Part shown: positions 1-5,719 of the stretch, piece by piece
How positions within the stretch are numbered: position 1 is the first letter of the stretch
Layout: every line of letters begins with the position of its first letter
IMG/VR virus record: IMGVR_UViG_3300047552_000997
Coordinates: 1 to 21,282 of that record
Strand: one strand, 5' to 3'
Source of the DNA: a virus
Length of the DNA: 21,282 bases
Notes under the pieces: generated by a model
The model's database searches: none
The model's input: only the letters and a program-made list of their open reading frames with translations
Told to the model about the DNA's origin: nothing
Program-made: the position numbers and the translations under genes

Positions 1-236
1 CAAGCGGCGGCACGTATTACACATCGGCAACCATGACGACCGGGACATCACTGTACAAATTCGTTCGGTTTTCAGCGATTGTTGACATGAGCGCAAGCAG
101 CGCCACATCGTGCGTGTTTTGCATTCAGCTAAGCGCAAGCGGGGGCGCCAACGGAATCACCTTTGCTGACTTGATGGTAGAGCGACTTATGGACAACGGA
201 ACCGTCCCGAGCGCGTTCGTTCCAGGCGTTTCTTGA
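1..236 (+). CDS. C-terminal end of a phage structural (tail-fibre-like) protein, 5'-truncated
   Basis: The frame is open from the left edge of the window (codons in phase with position 3) to a TGA at 234-236, so only the last 77 residues are present. The peptide is rich in Gly, Ser, Thr and Ala, with short beta-prone stretches such as SLYKFVRFSAIVDMS and ending in SAFVPGVS. This style is typical of receptor-binding or tail-fibre C-terminal domains, where the final strands describe a jelly-roll. I do not recognise a named family. Its place immediately before attP and int is where a lambdoid phage carries the end of its tail module. An internal ATG at 33 is probably not a start, since the open frame continues upstream. 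Confidence 0.55.
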   Translation, partial: SGGTYYTSATMTTGTSLYKFVRFSAIVDMSASSATSCVFCIQLSASGGANGITFADLMVERLMDNGTVPSAFVPGVS

Positions 237-242
237 GCCTGT

Positions 243-260
243 TGCATCATCCTTGCATCA
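243..260 (+). repeat. Paired TGCATCA direct repeats, left arm
   Basis: TGCATCA occurs at 243-249 and 254-260, an 11-bp centre-to-centre pitch (about one helical turn). The same pair with the same pitch recurs at 437-454. These are candidate arm-type integrase-binding sites. Confidence 0.6.
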
Positions 261-294
261 GTTTGCCTTGAAAGCCGCGTAGACTGCGGGTGTC

Positions 295-312
295 TGGTGC
301 CGAGGGTCGGAA
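295..312 (-). other. attP core: match to a tRNA 3' end
   Basis: Read on the minus strand this is TTCCGACCCTCGGCACCA. It has the form T-loop end plus T-stem (CCGAC), acceptor 3' strand (CCTCGGC), discriminator A and CCA. The implied 5' acceptor strand GCCGAGG occurs in betaproteobacterial tRNA-Leu genes (from memory). The match stops at 312/313, where a tRNA would continue toward TCGAACC. That is expected if the phage carries only the 3' segment needed to restore the tRNA on integration. Confidence 0.65.
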
Positions 313-436
313 ACGGCTGCATTTTATCCCCATTTCTCACTTCTTGTCACGATCTCTCATCGCGTAGCAGATCAGCGCGTTACGTCGCGCGTGTTCCTCT
401 CTCGCGCTATCATGTCCTATCATCCGTTGCCTACCG

Positions 437-454
437 TGCATCAAGTTTGCATCA
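437..454 (+). repeat. Paired TGCATCA direct repeats, right arm, abutting the int start codon
   Basis: TGCATCA occurs at 437-443 and 448-454, again at 11-bp pitch, and the second copy ends one base before the int ATG. Integrase bound here would cover the place where an int ribosome-binding site should be; no Shine-Dalgarno sequence is visible. This suggests int could repress its own expression. Confidence 0.6.
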
Positions 455-1441
455 ATGGCATCGATTTCGAAAAGGGGAAGGCGATGGTTCGCTCAGGTTC
501 GACGCGGCGGGATCTCGCAATCTCGCTCGTTCGCTCGGAGATTGGAAGCCGAGGCATGGGCGGCGGAACTCGAGCGTCGAATTGAATCGGGCAAGCCGAT
601 CACTGGCAGCGGCCGCACGTCGCTCGCGGCCGTCATGGCGCGCTATGCCGCAGAGGTGTCACCAACCAAGCGCGGCGCCAGGTGGGAGATCATACGGCTT
701 GAACACATCGCGCGCGATCAGATTGCAGAGATCGACATCGAACGACTCACGCCGGAAGACATCGGCCAGTGGCGCGACCGGCGCTTGCGCGAGGTTCAGG
801 CCGGGACAGTCCTTCGCGACATCACGCTACTGACTGCGGTACTCGAGCACGCGCGGCGAGAGTGGCGATTGATCGAAACGAATCCGATCCGTGACGTTCG
901 GAAGCCGCAAGCACCGAAGGCACGCACCAGACTGCCGACAGACGATGAAATAGAGCGAATCTGTATCGCGCTCGGATACGACGAGGAATCGCCAGTCACG
1001 ACGCACCAACAACAGATCGCCGTTGCGTTCCTGCTGGCGGTAGAAACGGCCATGAGGGCCGGTGAGTTGCTTTCGCTGACCTGGGGTAAGGTGGACCTTG
1101 TTAGACGCGTAGCGCGCCTAGAAAAGACCAAGAACGGCGACTCTCGGGACGTGCCGTTATCGAGTCGCGCGGTGGAACTGTTCACCACGTTGCGCGTTGT
1201 TGATCCGGTGCGATGTTTCACAGTCGGAGCACGGACCCGCGATGTTCTGTTCAGGCGCGCCCGCGATGCGGCCGGAATTGTTGGCCTCACGTTTCACGAT
1301 TCGCGCGCGCTCGCACTCACGCGGCTTTCGTCCAAGTTCGACGTGCTGCAATTGGCGCGCATCGCTGGGCATCGAGATCCTAAGAGCCTCATGGCGTATT
1401 ATCGGGAGTCTGCTGAGGAACTTGCTCGGAAGCTTGATTGA
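455..1441 (+). CDS. int: Phage tyrosine recombinase (integrase)
   Basis: This 328-aa protein would catalyse site-specific recombination between attP and the host attB. Its N-terminus (MASISKRGRRWFAQVRRGG) matches the usual beta-hairpin arm/core-binding start of phage integrases, which supports the ATG at 455. Residues about 55-150 form the SAM-like core-binding domain. The catalytic domain shows Arg201 (TAMRAGE), a Lys in EKTKNGD (about 224-226), His281-x-x-Arg284 (FHDSR), His306 (AGHRD) and the Tyr nucleophile at 315/316 (MAYYRES). All catalytic positions are present and the length is normal. It is convergent with the leftward operon and overlaps its last gene by 53 bp, so strong leftward transcription would make antisense RNA over the int 3' end. 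Confidence 0.95.
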   Translation: MASISKRGRRWFAQVRRGGISQSRSFARRLEAEAWAAELERRIESGKPITGSGRTSLAAVMARYAAEVSPTKRGARWEIIRLEHIARDQIAEIDIERLTPEDIGQWRDRRLREVQAGTVLRDITLLTAVLEHARREWRLIETNPIRDVRKPQAPKARTRLPTDDEIERICIALGYDEESPVTTHQQQIAVAFLLAVETAMRAGELLSLTWGKVDLVRRVARLEKTKNGDSRDVPLSSRAVELFTTLRVVDPVRCFTVGARTRDVLFRRARDAAGIVGLTFHDSRALALTRLSSKFDVLQLARIAGHRDPKSLMAYYRESAEELARKLD

Positions 1442-1637
1442 CCGGCCAAAACCAGTCCGCGTCATACCACGTCGTCTCGCGCCCGTTACGCAATGTCGGA
1501 CGGACTCGGAACAGTATGCCGCTTTGACTGCGCTGGCGATCTGAACGGTCGATTATCGTGACCCGAGTTGGCGTTCCAATGTGGTTGTAATCGGTCAACG
1601 CTTCATCACCGATCTGCAGGTTTCGGCCTGGTTTCAT
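1389..1637 (-). CDS. Hypothetical protein, last gene of the leftward operon
   Basis: The 82-aa product begins MKPGRNLQIGDEALTDYN. It reads like a small SH3-like or beta-barrel fold (IGDEALT..TRVTIIDR....GILFRVRPTLR..WYDADWFWP), a style common in small phage proteins of unknown role. The start ATG overlaps the stop of the gene before it (ATGA), which fixes the start. The 3' end overlaps the 3' end of int on the other strand. I do not recognise a named family. Confidence 0.65.
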   Translation of the reverse strand: MKPGRNLQIGDEALTDYNHIGTPTRVTIIDRSDRQRSQSGILFRVRPTLRNGRETTWYDADWFWPVNQASEQVPQQTPDNTP

Positions 1638-1903
1638 TTGATCGTCTTCCGTATATCGTCCGCGATATCTGCAATCACGTCCCATGAATTCATCAACTTG
1701 ATTTCCCACGATTCCGCAATTGCCGCGCATTCCTCGCGCGCCTTCCTGTCCGCTTCCGCGATGTCTGGCTGCATAGCATCGATTGCGGCTTGTGCCTCTG
1801 CTATGTAGCACTCCCACGCGAAAGAATCGTCCGTCGTCATGCTGTCTGGGTTTCGTCCATCTTCAAAGCATATCGCCCGCGCGACTCGCTCAGTCGTTTC
1901 CAT
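1634..1903 (-). CDS. Small phage protein with ERVARAI/AQAAIDAM and AREECA modules
   Basis: The 89-aa product starts METTERVARAIC and contains EAQAAIDAM followed by ADRKAREECAAI, ending in DDIRKTIK. The first half resembles the N-terminus of the protein at 2720-3049, and the second half resembles the protein at 3046-3300, so it looks like a recombined form of two neighbours. It overlaps the upstream gene by 14 bp. Such alanine-rich helical proteins are common in early regions of Burkholderia-type phages and have no known function. Confidence 0.7.
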   Translation of the reverse strand: METTERVARAICFEDGRNPDSMTTDDSFAWECYIAEAQAAIDAMQPDIAEADRKAREECAAIAESWEIKLMNSWDVIADIADDIRKTIK

Positions 1904-2147
1904 TGACTTTCTCCCGTATCGTTTTCCTGTATGCAGCGATTCCTTCCTTCCAGCCTTTTTCGTAGCAAAATGACTGCTCGCCATAAAGTGCGCCGGTTCC
2001 TACTTGCTGCAATGTCTTAGGCTTAGGCTTAGGAGCCTTCGTTCTGAGCGCCACATTGATTGCTGCATTCCACGCAATACGCATTAGCACTGTGTGTTCT
2101 GGTTTCGTGAAATCATCACCTGGGCCATGCCACTCTTCGAAAGTCAT
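1890..2147 (-). CDS. Hypothetical small phage protein
   Basis: The 85-aa product begins MTFEEWHGPGDDFTKPEH. The start is chosen because a good ribosome-binding stretch (GAGGGG) lies just upstream, and because longer forms would overlap the Xis-like gene. It contains a PKPKPK run encoded by a three-copy CTTAGG hexamer (near 2017-2034), then a C-terminal half YEKGWKEGIAAYRKTIREK that is probably helical. No family is recognised. Confidence 0.65.
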   Translation of the reverse strand: MTFEEWHGPGDDFTKPEHTVLMRIAWNAAINVALRTKAPKPKPKTLQQVGTGALYGEQSFCYEKGWKEGIAAYRKTIREKVNGND

Positions 2148-2149
2148 CA

Positions 2150-2344
2150 CTAACCCCTCTGCCTCTCTGCCCATTTCTTGACCTCCGCAGGTATCCAGCG
2201 GCGGCACGCCTTTCCGATCCGCACAGACTTCGGAAACGTCGGACTCGCTGCGACTCGGTACGCTGTTGCATCGGCAACGTGGAGCCACGCGGCGAGATCA
2301 GTGATCGACCATAGGCGGTCGTCGGGGGATGGTTTGTTGGTCAT
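2150..2344 (-). CDS. AlpA/excisionase-like HTH protein
   Basis: This 64-aa protein carries a winged MerR/AlpA-type helix-turn-helix (LWSITDLAAWLHVADATAYR) followed by the wing pattern FPKSVRIGKACRRWIPAEVKKW, the hallmark of AlpA and phage Xis (HTH_17) proteins. Such proteins bind att DNA or int promoters and act as recombination directionality factors. Its place at the int-proximal end of the leftward operon supports an excisionase role. Start at 2344: the ATG overlaps the TGA of the upstream gene. An AlpA-type transcription regulator is the main alternative. Confidence 0.75.
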   Translation of the reverse strand: MTNKPSPDDRLWSITDLAAWLHVADATAYRVAASPTFPKSVRIGKACRRWIPAEVKKWAERQRG

Positions 2345-2514
2345 CTCTTTTCGTACCATTTGAACTCTGGACCGCATCCGAACCGCTGAGAATAGGACAG
2401 GTCAAGCCATCTCTTTTCTGGATCTCCGCTACAATGCGGAATTCCGAAACGGTAATTTCCGTATGAGTCGGGATGGTAATGCGTGCATGTTTCGCATGTT
2501 TTTTGCTCTTTCAT
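2341..2514 (-). CDS. Small CxxC zinc-binding protein
   Basis: The 57-aa product begins MKEQKTCETCTHYHPDSYG. It has a CETC knuckle, a later HC and a GCG near the end, a likely Zn-binding pattern seen in many small phage proteins. Its start overlaps the stop of the Lar-like gene (ATGA) and its stop overlaps the Xis-like start. A longer form from 2532 is possible but less coupled. Confidence 0.65.
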   Translation of the reverse strand: MKEQKTCETCTHYHPDSYGNYRFGIPHCSGDPEKRWLDLSYSQRFGCGPEFKWYEKR

Positions 2515-2723
2515 GTCGCCCTCGTATTCCATTCTTCGATTGCGTCTTGTCTCGCTTTTGCCATTCGTTCATCTGGCGTTCCCTTGTCATACGAGGGGAT
2601 TCTGACATCCCCAGCACGGGCGCCGCATTCTGAGCATTCAGCGGCAACCCAGCGAAACGTTGAACCGTCAACGATCTCGACCTTTGTAGACCCGCAGAAT
2701 GGGCATGGCTTTGGTTCGGTCAT
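2511..2723 (-). CDS. Lar-like restriction alleviation protein
   Basis: The 70-aa protein has the family layout: PCPFCGS near the N-terminus (residues 6-12), a central AECSECGARAG, and a C-terminal AIEEWNTRA. The two CxxC pairs suggest one zinc ribbon. Lar (Rac prophage) and Ral (lambda) modulate type I restriction-modification and protect phage DNA; many family members are assigned only by similarity. Start and stop both overlap the neighbouring genes by 4 bp. With the orphan methyltransferase at 12697 this gives the phage two candidate anti-restriction functions. Confidence 0.8.
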   Translation of the reverse strand: MTEPKPCPFCGSTKVEIVDGSTFRWVAAECSECGARAGDVRIPSYDKGTPDERMAKARQDAIEEWNTRAT

Positions 2724-3049
2724 TTCGGCGGCTCAGGTAACGGCATCCAGTGAGTCGGAGACCATAGCATTTGTCCAGAATCTTCTTCGTACCAATCGTT
2801 CCCATCAGATGATTGAGCGAACGCGATAAGCCGACCTTTTGTCGGGTCGCCAAACTTATGAAATGCGATCATCACGCAAGTATCATCCGGCGCGCTCTCA
2901 ATCGGCTGCCATCCGTCGCCCATCGCGTCGATTGCGGCTTGTGCTTCGTCTTTGAAATTCTCCCACTCATTCAGTCCGTATATCGAAAAGTCAGGATCTC
3001 GACCCTTTGAAACGCATATCGCCCGCGCAACGCGCTCAAGTCTGGTCAT
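2720..3049 (-). CDS. DUF551-like protein with ERVARAI N-terminal module
   Basis: The 109-aa protein has two parts. Residues 1-43 (MTRLERVARAIC ... DEAQAAIDAM) match the N-terminus of the 1634-1903 product. Residues about 46-109 form a DUF551-like module with the signature GWQPIESAPDD and a C-terminal SPTHWMPLPEPP. DUF551 proteins are small phage proteins of unknown role. The start overlaps the upstream stop (ATGA). Confidence 0.8.
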   Translation of the reverse strand: MTRLERVARAICVSKGRDPDFSIYGLNEWENFKDEAQAAIDAMGDGWQPIESAPDDTCVMIAFHKFGDPTKGRLIAFAQSSDGNDWYEEDSGQMLWSPTHWMPLPEPPK

Positions 3050-3300
3050 TTCATCGTTTCCCGTATTCTGTCCGCGCAGCGTAATGCTGCGTTAGCCCGT
3101 GCTGCGTCATACTCGACTGATGCACGCTTTTCGCAAATCCCCGCGCACTCCTCGCGGGCCGCTCGGTCTGCTGCTTTCCATGCTGCCCATGCCGCATTTG
3201 ATTCAATGCCTAAATAATAACCTCCAAGCGATTCTGACCACTGTAATAGCGCGTGTGGTAATGCTTCGCGAGCCCATTCCTCGAATTTCTCTCGTGTCAT
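3046..3300 (-). CDS. Small alanine-rich phage protein (AREECA type)
   Basis: The 84-aa protein begins MTREKFEEWAREAL and carries AWAAWKAADRAAREECAGICEKRA and a C-terminal ALRCADRIRETMK. These features are typical of small early proteins of beta- and gammaproteobacterial phages. The last half resembles the C-terminus of the 1634-1903 product. It is predicted to be almost entirely helical. Start at 3300 is preceded by a GCGGAGGAA ribosome-binding site that lies inside the short interrupted frame 3304-3408. Confidence 0.75.
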   Translation of the reverse strand: MTREKFEEWAREALPHALLQWSESLGGYYLGIESNAAWAAWKAADRAAREECAGICEKRASVEYDAARANAALRCADRIRETMK

Positions 3301-3303
3301 CTT

Positions 3304-3408
3304 TCATTCCTCCGCGTTGGTGGACCCGTCCTGGGCTCGCACCCGGCTCGACGTATCAGCTCGCCGCAAACCCTAAGTGTCGTCGCGGGTCCGTAAATCA
3401 AAATGCAT
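3304..3408 (-). pseudogene. Short leader-like frame with an in-frame amber stop
   Basis: An ATG at 3408 overlaps the end of the upstream gene. The frame MHFDLRTRDDT is closed by TAG (3373-3375) and then stays open as GLRRADTSSRVRAQDGSTNAEE until TGA at 3304-3306, next to the following start. The open second half reads like a natural gene tail. This could be a decayed small gene, a readthrough gene, or chance. Confidence 0.3.
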
Positions 3409-3763
3409 CGCCTTTTAACCAGGTGCGCCTGTCTTTCATCCACTGTTTGGCCTTTTCTGGATTTGACGGCGGGTCGGCTTGTTCAATCAAGCGACGCGCA
3501 GACGAAAGCATTTCTCCTGCCCAATCTGCGATTTCATATAGCCCTTCGCTGTCACCGAGAGGTGAGCCAAAGGCAATATGCTGATTCATTACTTCGTTGC
3601 TCATGCACGCCTCGTAAATCCGTAAATGGTGGAGCAGGCAGGATTTCCACCTACCGTCCCGGTATTCGCCGGGTGTGAAGCACTCGCTAACGAGATTTCG
3701 CAGGCACTCTTTATGCGGCGCGGTTGCCTTTTTCAGCCCCGAGTCCGCTCCTGCTCTACACAC
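3398..3763 (-). CDS. Hypothetical phage protein, start uncertain
   Basis: The full frame from a GTG at 3763 gives 121 aa. The part from an ATG at 3604 (MSNEVMNQHIAFGSPLGDSEGLYEIADWAGEML) gives 67 aa ending in WMKDRRTWLKGDAF. The shorter start has a close GAGG; the longer region HKECLRNLVSECFTPGEYRDGRWKSCL also looks protein-like, so two in-frame forms or a fused pair are possible. The C-terminal half is amphipathic helix-rich. No family is recognised. The copy of GATTTACG just before 3604 resembles those before 3763 and 5516. Confidence 0.55.
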   Translation of the reverse strand: MCRAGADSGLKKATAPHKECLRNLVSECFTPGEYRDGRWKSCLLHHLRIYEACMSNEVMNQHIAFGSPLGDSEGLYEIADWAGEMLSSARRLIEQADPPSNPEKAKQWMKDRRTWLKGDAF

Positions 3764-3881
3764 ACGCGCTGTGACGCTGCCCCGTAAATCAGTGCCGGTC
3801 TCTCCCGACTGTCACTAGTTGGACTGTCCTGCGCGCGATCTGTCGCCCGTCTAGTCGTCACACCCATTGCATGGTGCGGAG
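3764..3881. other. Gene-free interval in the leftward operon
   Basis: The roughly 120 bp between the 43-aa ORF and the 3398-3763 gene show several stops in each minus-strand frame and no good start. A GATTTACGGGG element lies at about 3778-3788 (minus strand). The frame of the downstream gene stays open back to paired stops at about 3830, so remnants of a longer N-terminus are possible. Confidence 0.4.
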
Positions 3882-4013
3882 TTACACCACGTACGGACTA
3901 CCCGTACGGCGCTCCAGCCATTGCGCTCTTTCGGTTTTGATGCCGCTGTGCTTTAGGTGTGTCACCACCTTGGCTGTCTCCTTGTCGGCGCACGAGGCAG
4001 TGACATACCTCAT
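3882..4013 (-). CDS. 43-aa ORF, operon-coupled
   Basis: The product is MRYVTASCADKETAKVV followed by THLKHSGIKTERAQWLERR and ends SPYVV. The ATG lies in an ATGA overlap with the 24-aa frame before it, which argues for translation by coupling. The alpha/beta pattern YVTASCADKETAKVVTHLKHSGIKT resembles a small ferredoxin-like half (strand, helix, strand). No family is recognised. Confidence 0.5.
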   Translation of the reverse strand: MRYVTASCADKETAKVVTHLKHSGIKTERAQWLERRTGSPYVV

Positions 4014-4084
4014 TTGCCTAGCACTAGGTGGCCCCCGGTGATTACCCAGTCACCATACCCTTGTGCTGCAAGGGTGGGGGCCAT
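4010..4084 (-). CDS. 24-aa ORF linking two coupled genes
   Basis: The frame encodes MAPTLAAQGYGDWVITGGHL then VLGK. Its ATG comes 2 bp after the stop of the 4087-4443 gene and its TGA overlaps the next ATG. Being exactly joined at both ends, in a region where every real gene is joined this way, is its only support. It may be a coupling relay or a short peptide. Confidence 0.4.
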   Translation of the reverse strand: MAPTLAAQGYGDWVITGGHLVLGK

Positions 4085-4086
4085 AA

Positions 4087-4443
4087 TCAAACATGCGTCC
4101 ACGTCTCGCCGCGCCAGATCTTCAAGATAGTGGACTGTGATACTTCGAATTTCTCTGCAACCTCGCGCGCTGCTTCCAAATACCGCAACCGCTTCGGCTC
4201 AAGCTGGCGCACGATCCGAACATCATCATCCGTAAGCTTTGCCGTATGCGATGCAGCACCGACGCGGCCAGGTCGTCGAATCTTTCGGCCGTCCTCGGCC
4301 TTGCTTGCCTTTTGTGATTCTCGCCATGCCACATTCTTGCAGGGACTGCACCATGAATGATGCACCCATTTGCCCTGACGGTTGCGGACTATTCGGAACT
4401 CGGAGAGTGGTTTTTCTGTGCGACACTTCGGACAGCGTTTCAT
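4087..4443 (-). CDS. Zinc-ribbon plus HTH DNA-binding protein
   Basis: The 118-aa protein begins MKRCPKCRTEKPLSEF, giving one CxxC knuckle, and SWCSPCKN (about residues 30-36) gives the second, together a zinc ribbon. The C-terminal third (KLTDDDVRIVRQL ... AREVAEKFEVSQSTILKIWRGETWTHV) is the helix-turn-helix that often follows HNH nucleases in phages. No HNH catalytic core is visible between them, so this looks like a DNA-binding relic or regulator related to homing-endonuclease proteins. The start at 4443 overlaps the stop of the previous gene (ATGA). Confidence 0.7.
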   Translation of the reverse strand: MKRCPKCRTEKPLSEFRIVRNRQGKWVHHSWCSPCKNVAWRESQKASKAEDGRKIRRPGRVGAASHTAKLTDDDVRIVRQLEPKRLRYLEAAREVAEKFEVSQSTILKIWRGETWTHV

Positions 4444-4628
4444 TTTTCCAATCCCAACATCTCGATTGCCTTTCCGATCGCCTCGGCCGCTTCGCGCCAT
4501 GATTCAACGTTGAATCCGTTCTGAACAATCGTCACCGTTGCGATTGCTTCATCGAACACTTCGACTTTGAAAATGGTATCGTGAACCTCATCCACTCCGC
4601 AGACCTTTTCAATTTCCAAGTTAATCAT
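4440..4628 (-). CDS. Hypothetical 62-aa protein
   Basis: The product starts MINLEIEKVCGVDEVHDTIF and ends EAAEAIGKAIEMLGLEK. It looks like a small alpha/beta protein with a beta-hairpin half and a C-terminal helix. The start is set by ATGA overlap with the upstream gene. An in-frame upstream ATG at 4706 would lie inside the upstream gene and is less likely. No family is recognised. Confidence 0.65.
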   Translation of the reverse strand: MINLEIEKVCGVDEVHDTIFKVEVFDEAIATVTIVQNGFNVESWREAAEAIGKAIEMLGLEK

Positions 4629-4975
4629 TCCAGTCCAACTCCCAAGTAAAACCGCTGTTGCATTCGCCCGATCTCGGTCGATTCGAACCCGTTGCCGTCC
4701 TTCCACTTCACGCCGATATCGCCTTGTCCTTCGTTCGTTTCCGACCGTGGACGAAACCCACGCATACCGGGCCGACGTTCCATGTAGCTATGCTTGCAAG
4801 CCGAGCATCCACGATACTGAGCAGCGTTGGCCTTGATCCCGCGCAACCCTGCGGCAGATCGAACCGTGATCGTGCCGCAGTTTGTGCATTGCGTGCGCCA
4901 TGTATTTGGCTCAGGACCGCGCCCTAGCACTTCGCTTGCGCCGTATACCTTCCCGGTGTGGTCGATTGCTTTCAT
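4625..4975 (-). CDS. Zinc-ribbon protein of phage HNH-associated type
   Basis: The 116-aa protein begins MKAIDHTGKVYGASEVLGRG. It has CTNCG (about residues 32-36) and GCSAC (about 56-60), the four cysteines of a zinc ribbon. This N-terminal layout (strand, W-x-x-x-C-x-x-C-G, then a second C pair) is common upstream of HNH or AP2 domains in phage proteins. The C-terminal half (SETNEGQGDIGVKWKDGNGF) shows no nuclease motif. It probably binds nucleic acid; function unknown. Confidence 0.65.
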   Translation of the reverse strand: MKAIDHTGKVYGASEVLGRGPEPNTWRTQCTNCGTITVRSAAGLRGIKANAAQYRGCSACKHSYMERRPGMRGFRPRSETNEGQGDIGVKWKDGNGFESTEIGRMQQRFYLGVGLE

Positions 4976-4991
4976 TCGAAAGCTGTATTAC

Positions 4992-5516
4992 CTAATGGAC
5001 CAATGCCGCGTGAGCAGTATCAAGGGCTTTTGATGCAATCGCGATTGACGCTAACCGATCGCGGTCCTGATGCGAACCTGCTATGCGTTCCAGATCATCC
5101 AACCCTCTGCGCGCCGATTGAATTTTGCTGTTGAAGATTTCGAGCGCAGACAACCATTCGTCGGGCCTGGACATCGCGACGGATACGCTCTGATACCCGC
5201 GTACATGAGACCCGTCGTCTCTGGTTTGTTGGATTGAAACGAATACAGGCACAGTTGATCCGTCGTCCTTTTTTTCAATAACCGCACGGATCAACTGGCG
5301 CGCCTGCCATTCGCGGTATCGTGCCGCCGCAACCGAGTTGCGCCATTCAAAAGCACCGTGCAACGGGCTTGATTTCGATTCTGCCGCCGCAACAACAGCG
5401 GCCGGAGTCAGCAGGCCATCGGATGCAAGAATCGATTCCAGTTCATCCAGTGCCGCCGCAGGATCGACGCCTTTCGTTTGCGCGAAAGATGCGTCCTTCC
5501 AAACAATTTTTCCCAT
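4992..5516 (-). CDS. Hypothetical phage protein, 174 aa
   Basis: The protein begins MGKIVWKDASFAQTKGVDPAAALDELESI. The central LHGAFEWRNSVAAARYREWQARQLIRAVI pattern is seen in a group of small phage proteins of unknown function. A beta-rich middle (VPVFVSIQQTRDDGSHVRGYQSV) is followed by a helical C-terminus with a likely coiled coil (ALEIFNSKIQSARRGLDDLERI). It follows pentamer array A in the direction of transcription. A GATTTACGGGT element sits just before its ATG and may supply the ribosome-binding site. Confidence 0.75.
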   Translation of the reverse strand: MGKIVWKDASFAQTKGVDPAAALDELESILASDGLLTPAAVVAAAESKSSPLHGAFEWRNSVAAARYREWQARQLIRAVIEKKDDGSTVPVFVSIQQTRDDGSHVRGYQSVSVAMSRPDEWLSALEIFNSKIQSARRGLDDLERIAGSHQDRDRLASIAIASKALDTAHAALVH

Positions 5517-5561
5517 AAATCACCCGTAAATCTGATGCCGTCCGTGGCCGTGAAGTCCAAT

Positions 5562-5715
5562 GCCTGCCATGATTTGCCCTGCCTGGCCTGGCCAAGCCGT
5601 GCCCCGCCACGCCTGCCCTGAGTTGCCTGGCCTCGTCGCGCCACACCCAGACACGCCTTGCCTGCCGTGATTTGCCGGGCCGTGCCTCGCCACGCCGCGC
5701 CGGGCCTTGCCTGCC
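5562..5715. repeat. Pentanucleotide array A, (GGCNN)n on the transcribed minus strand
   Basis: On the plus strand the unit is NNGCC at strict 5-bp pitch: eight units at 5574-5613 and eight at 5672-5711, with a few 4-bp slips between. Every third to tenth unit is replaced by a punctuation motif TGCC-N-TGA-K-TTGCC (5564, 5614, 5663), spaced 50 and 49 bp. The array starts 4 bp after the stop of the 5720-6325 gene and ends before the 4992-5516 gene. Because GGCNN contains no stop in most phases it stays open in all minus-strand frames, giving false ORFs rich in Gly, Ala, Arg and Gln. Confidence 0.85.
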
Positions 5716-5719
5716 TCGA

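Larger units (their letters stand above)
237..454. other. attP: Candidate phage attachment site (attP) region
   Basis: This 218-bp gap between the structural gene and int has no convincing gene. It holds an 18-bp tRNA-3'-end match (295-312) and two pairs of TGCATCA repeats, at 243-249/254-260 and 437-443/448-454. The two pairs flank the core like the P and P' arm sites of a lambda-type attP, with about 176 bp between them. The assignment as attP is inference from this architecture and from the adjacent tyrosine integrase. Confidence 0.65.

Noticed and set aside
2017-2034. Telomere-like CTTAGG triple repeat
   Set aside because: It is a three-copy hexamer inside a gene and encodes a PKPKPK run; no further copies or end structure.
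4087-4975. HNH homing endonuclease
   Set aside because: Zinc ribbons and an HNH-associated style of HTH are present, but no H-N-H catalytic core can be found in either protein.
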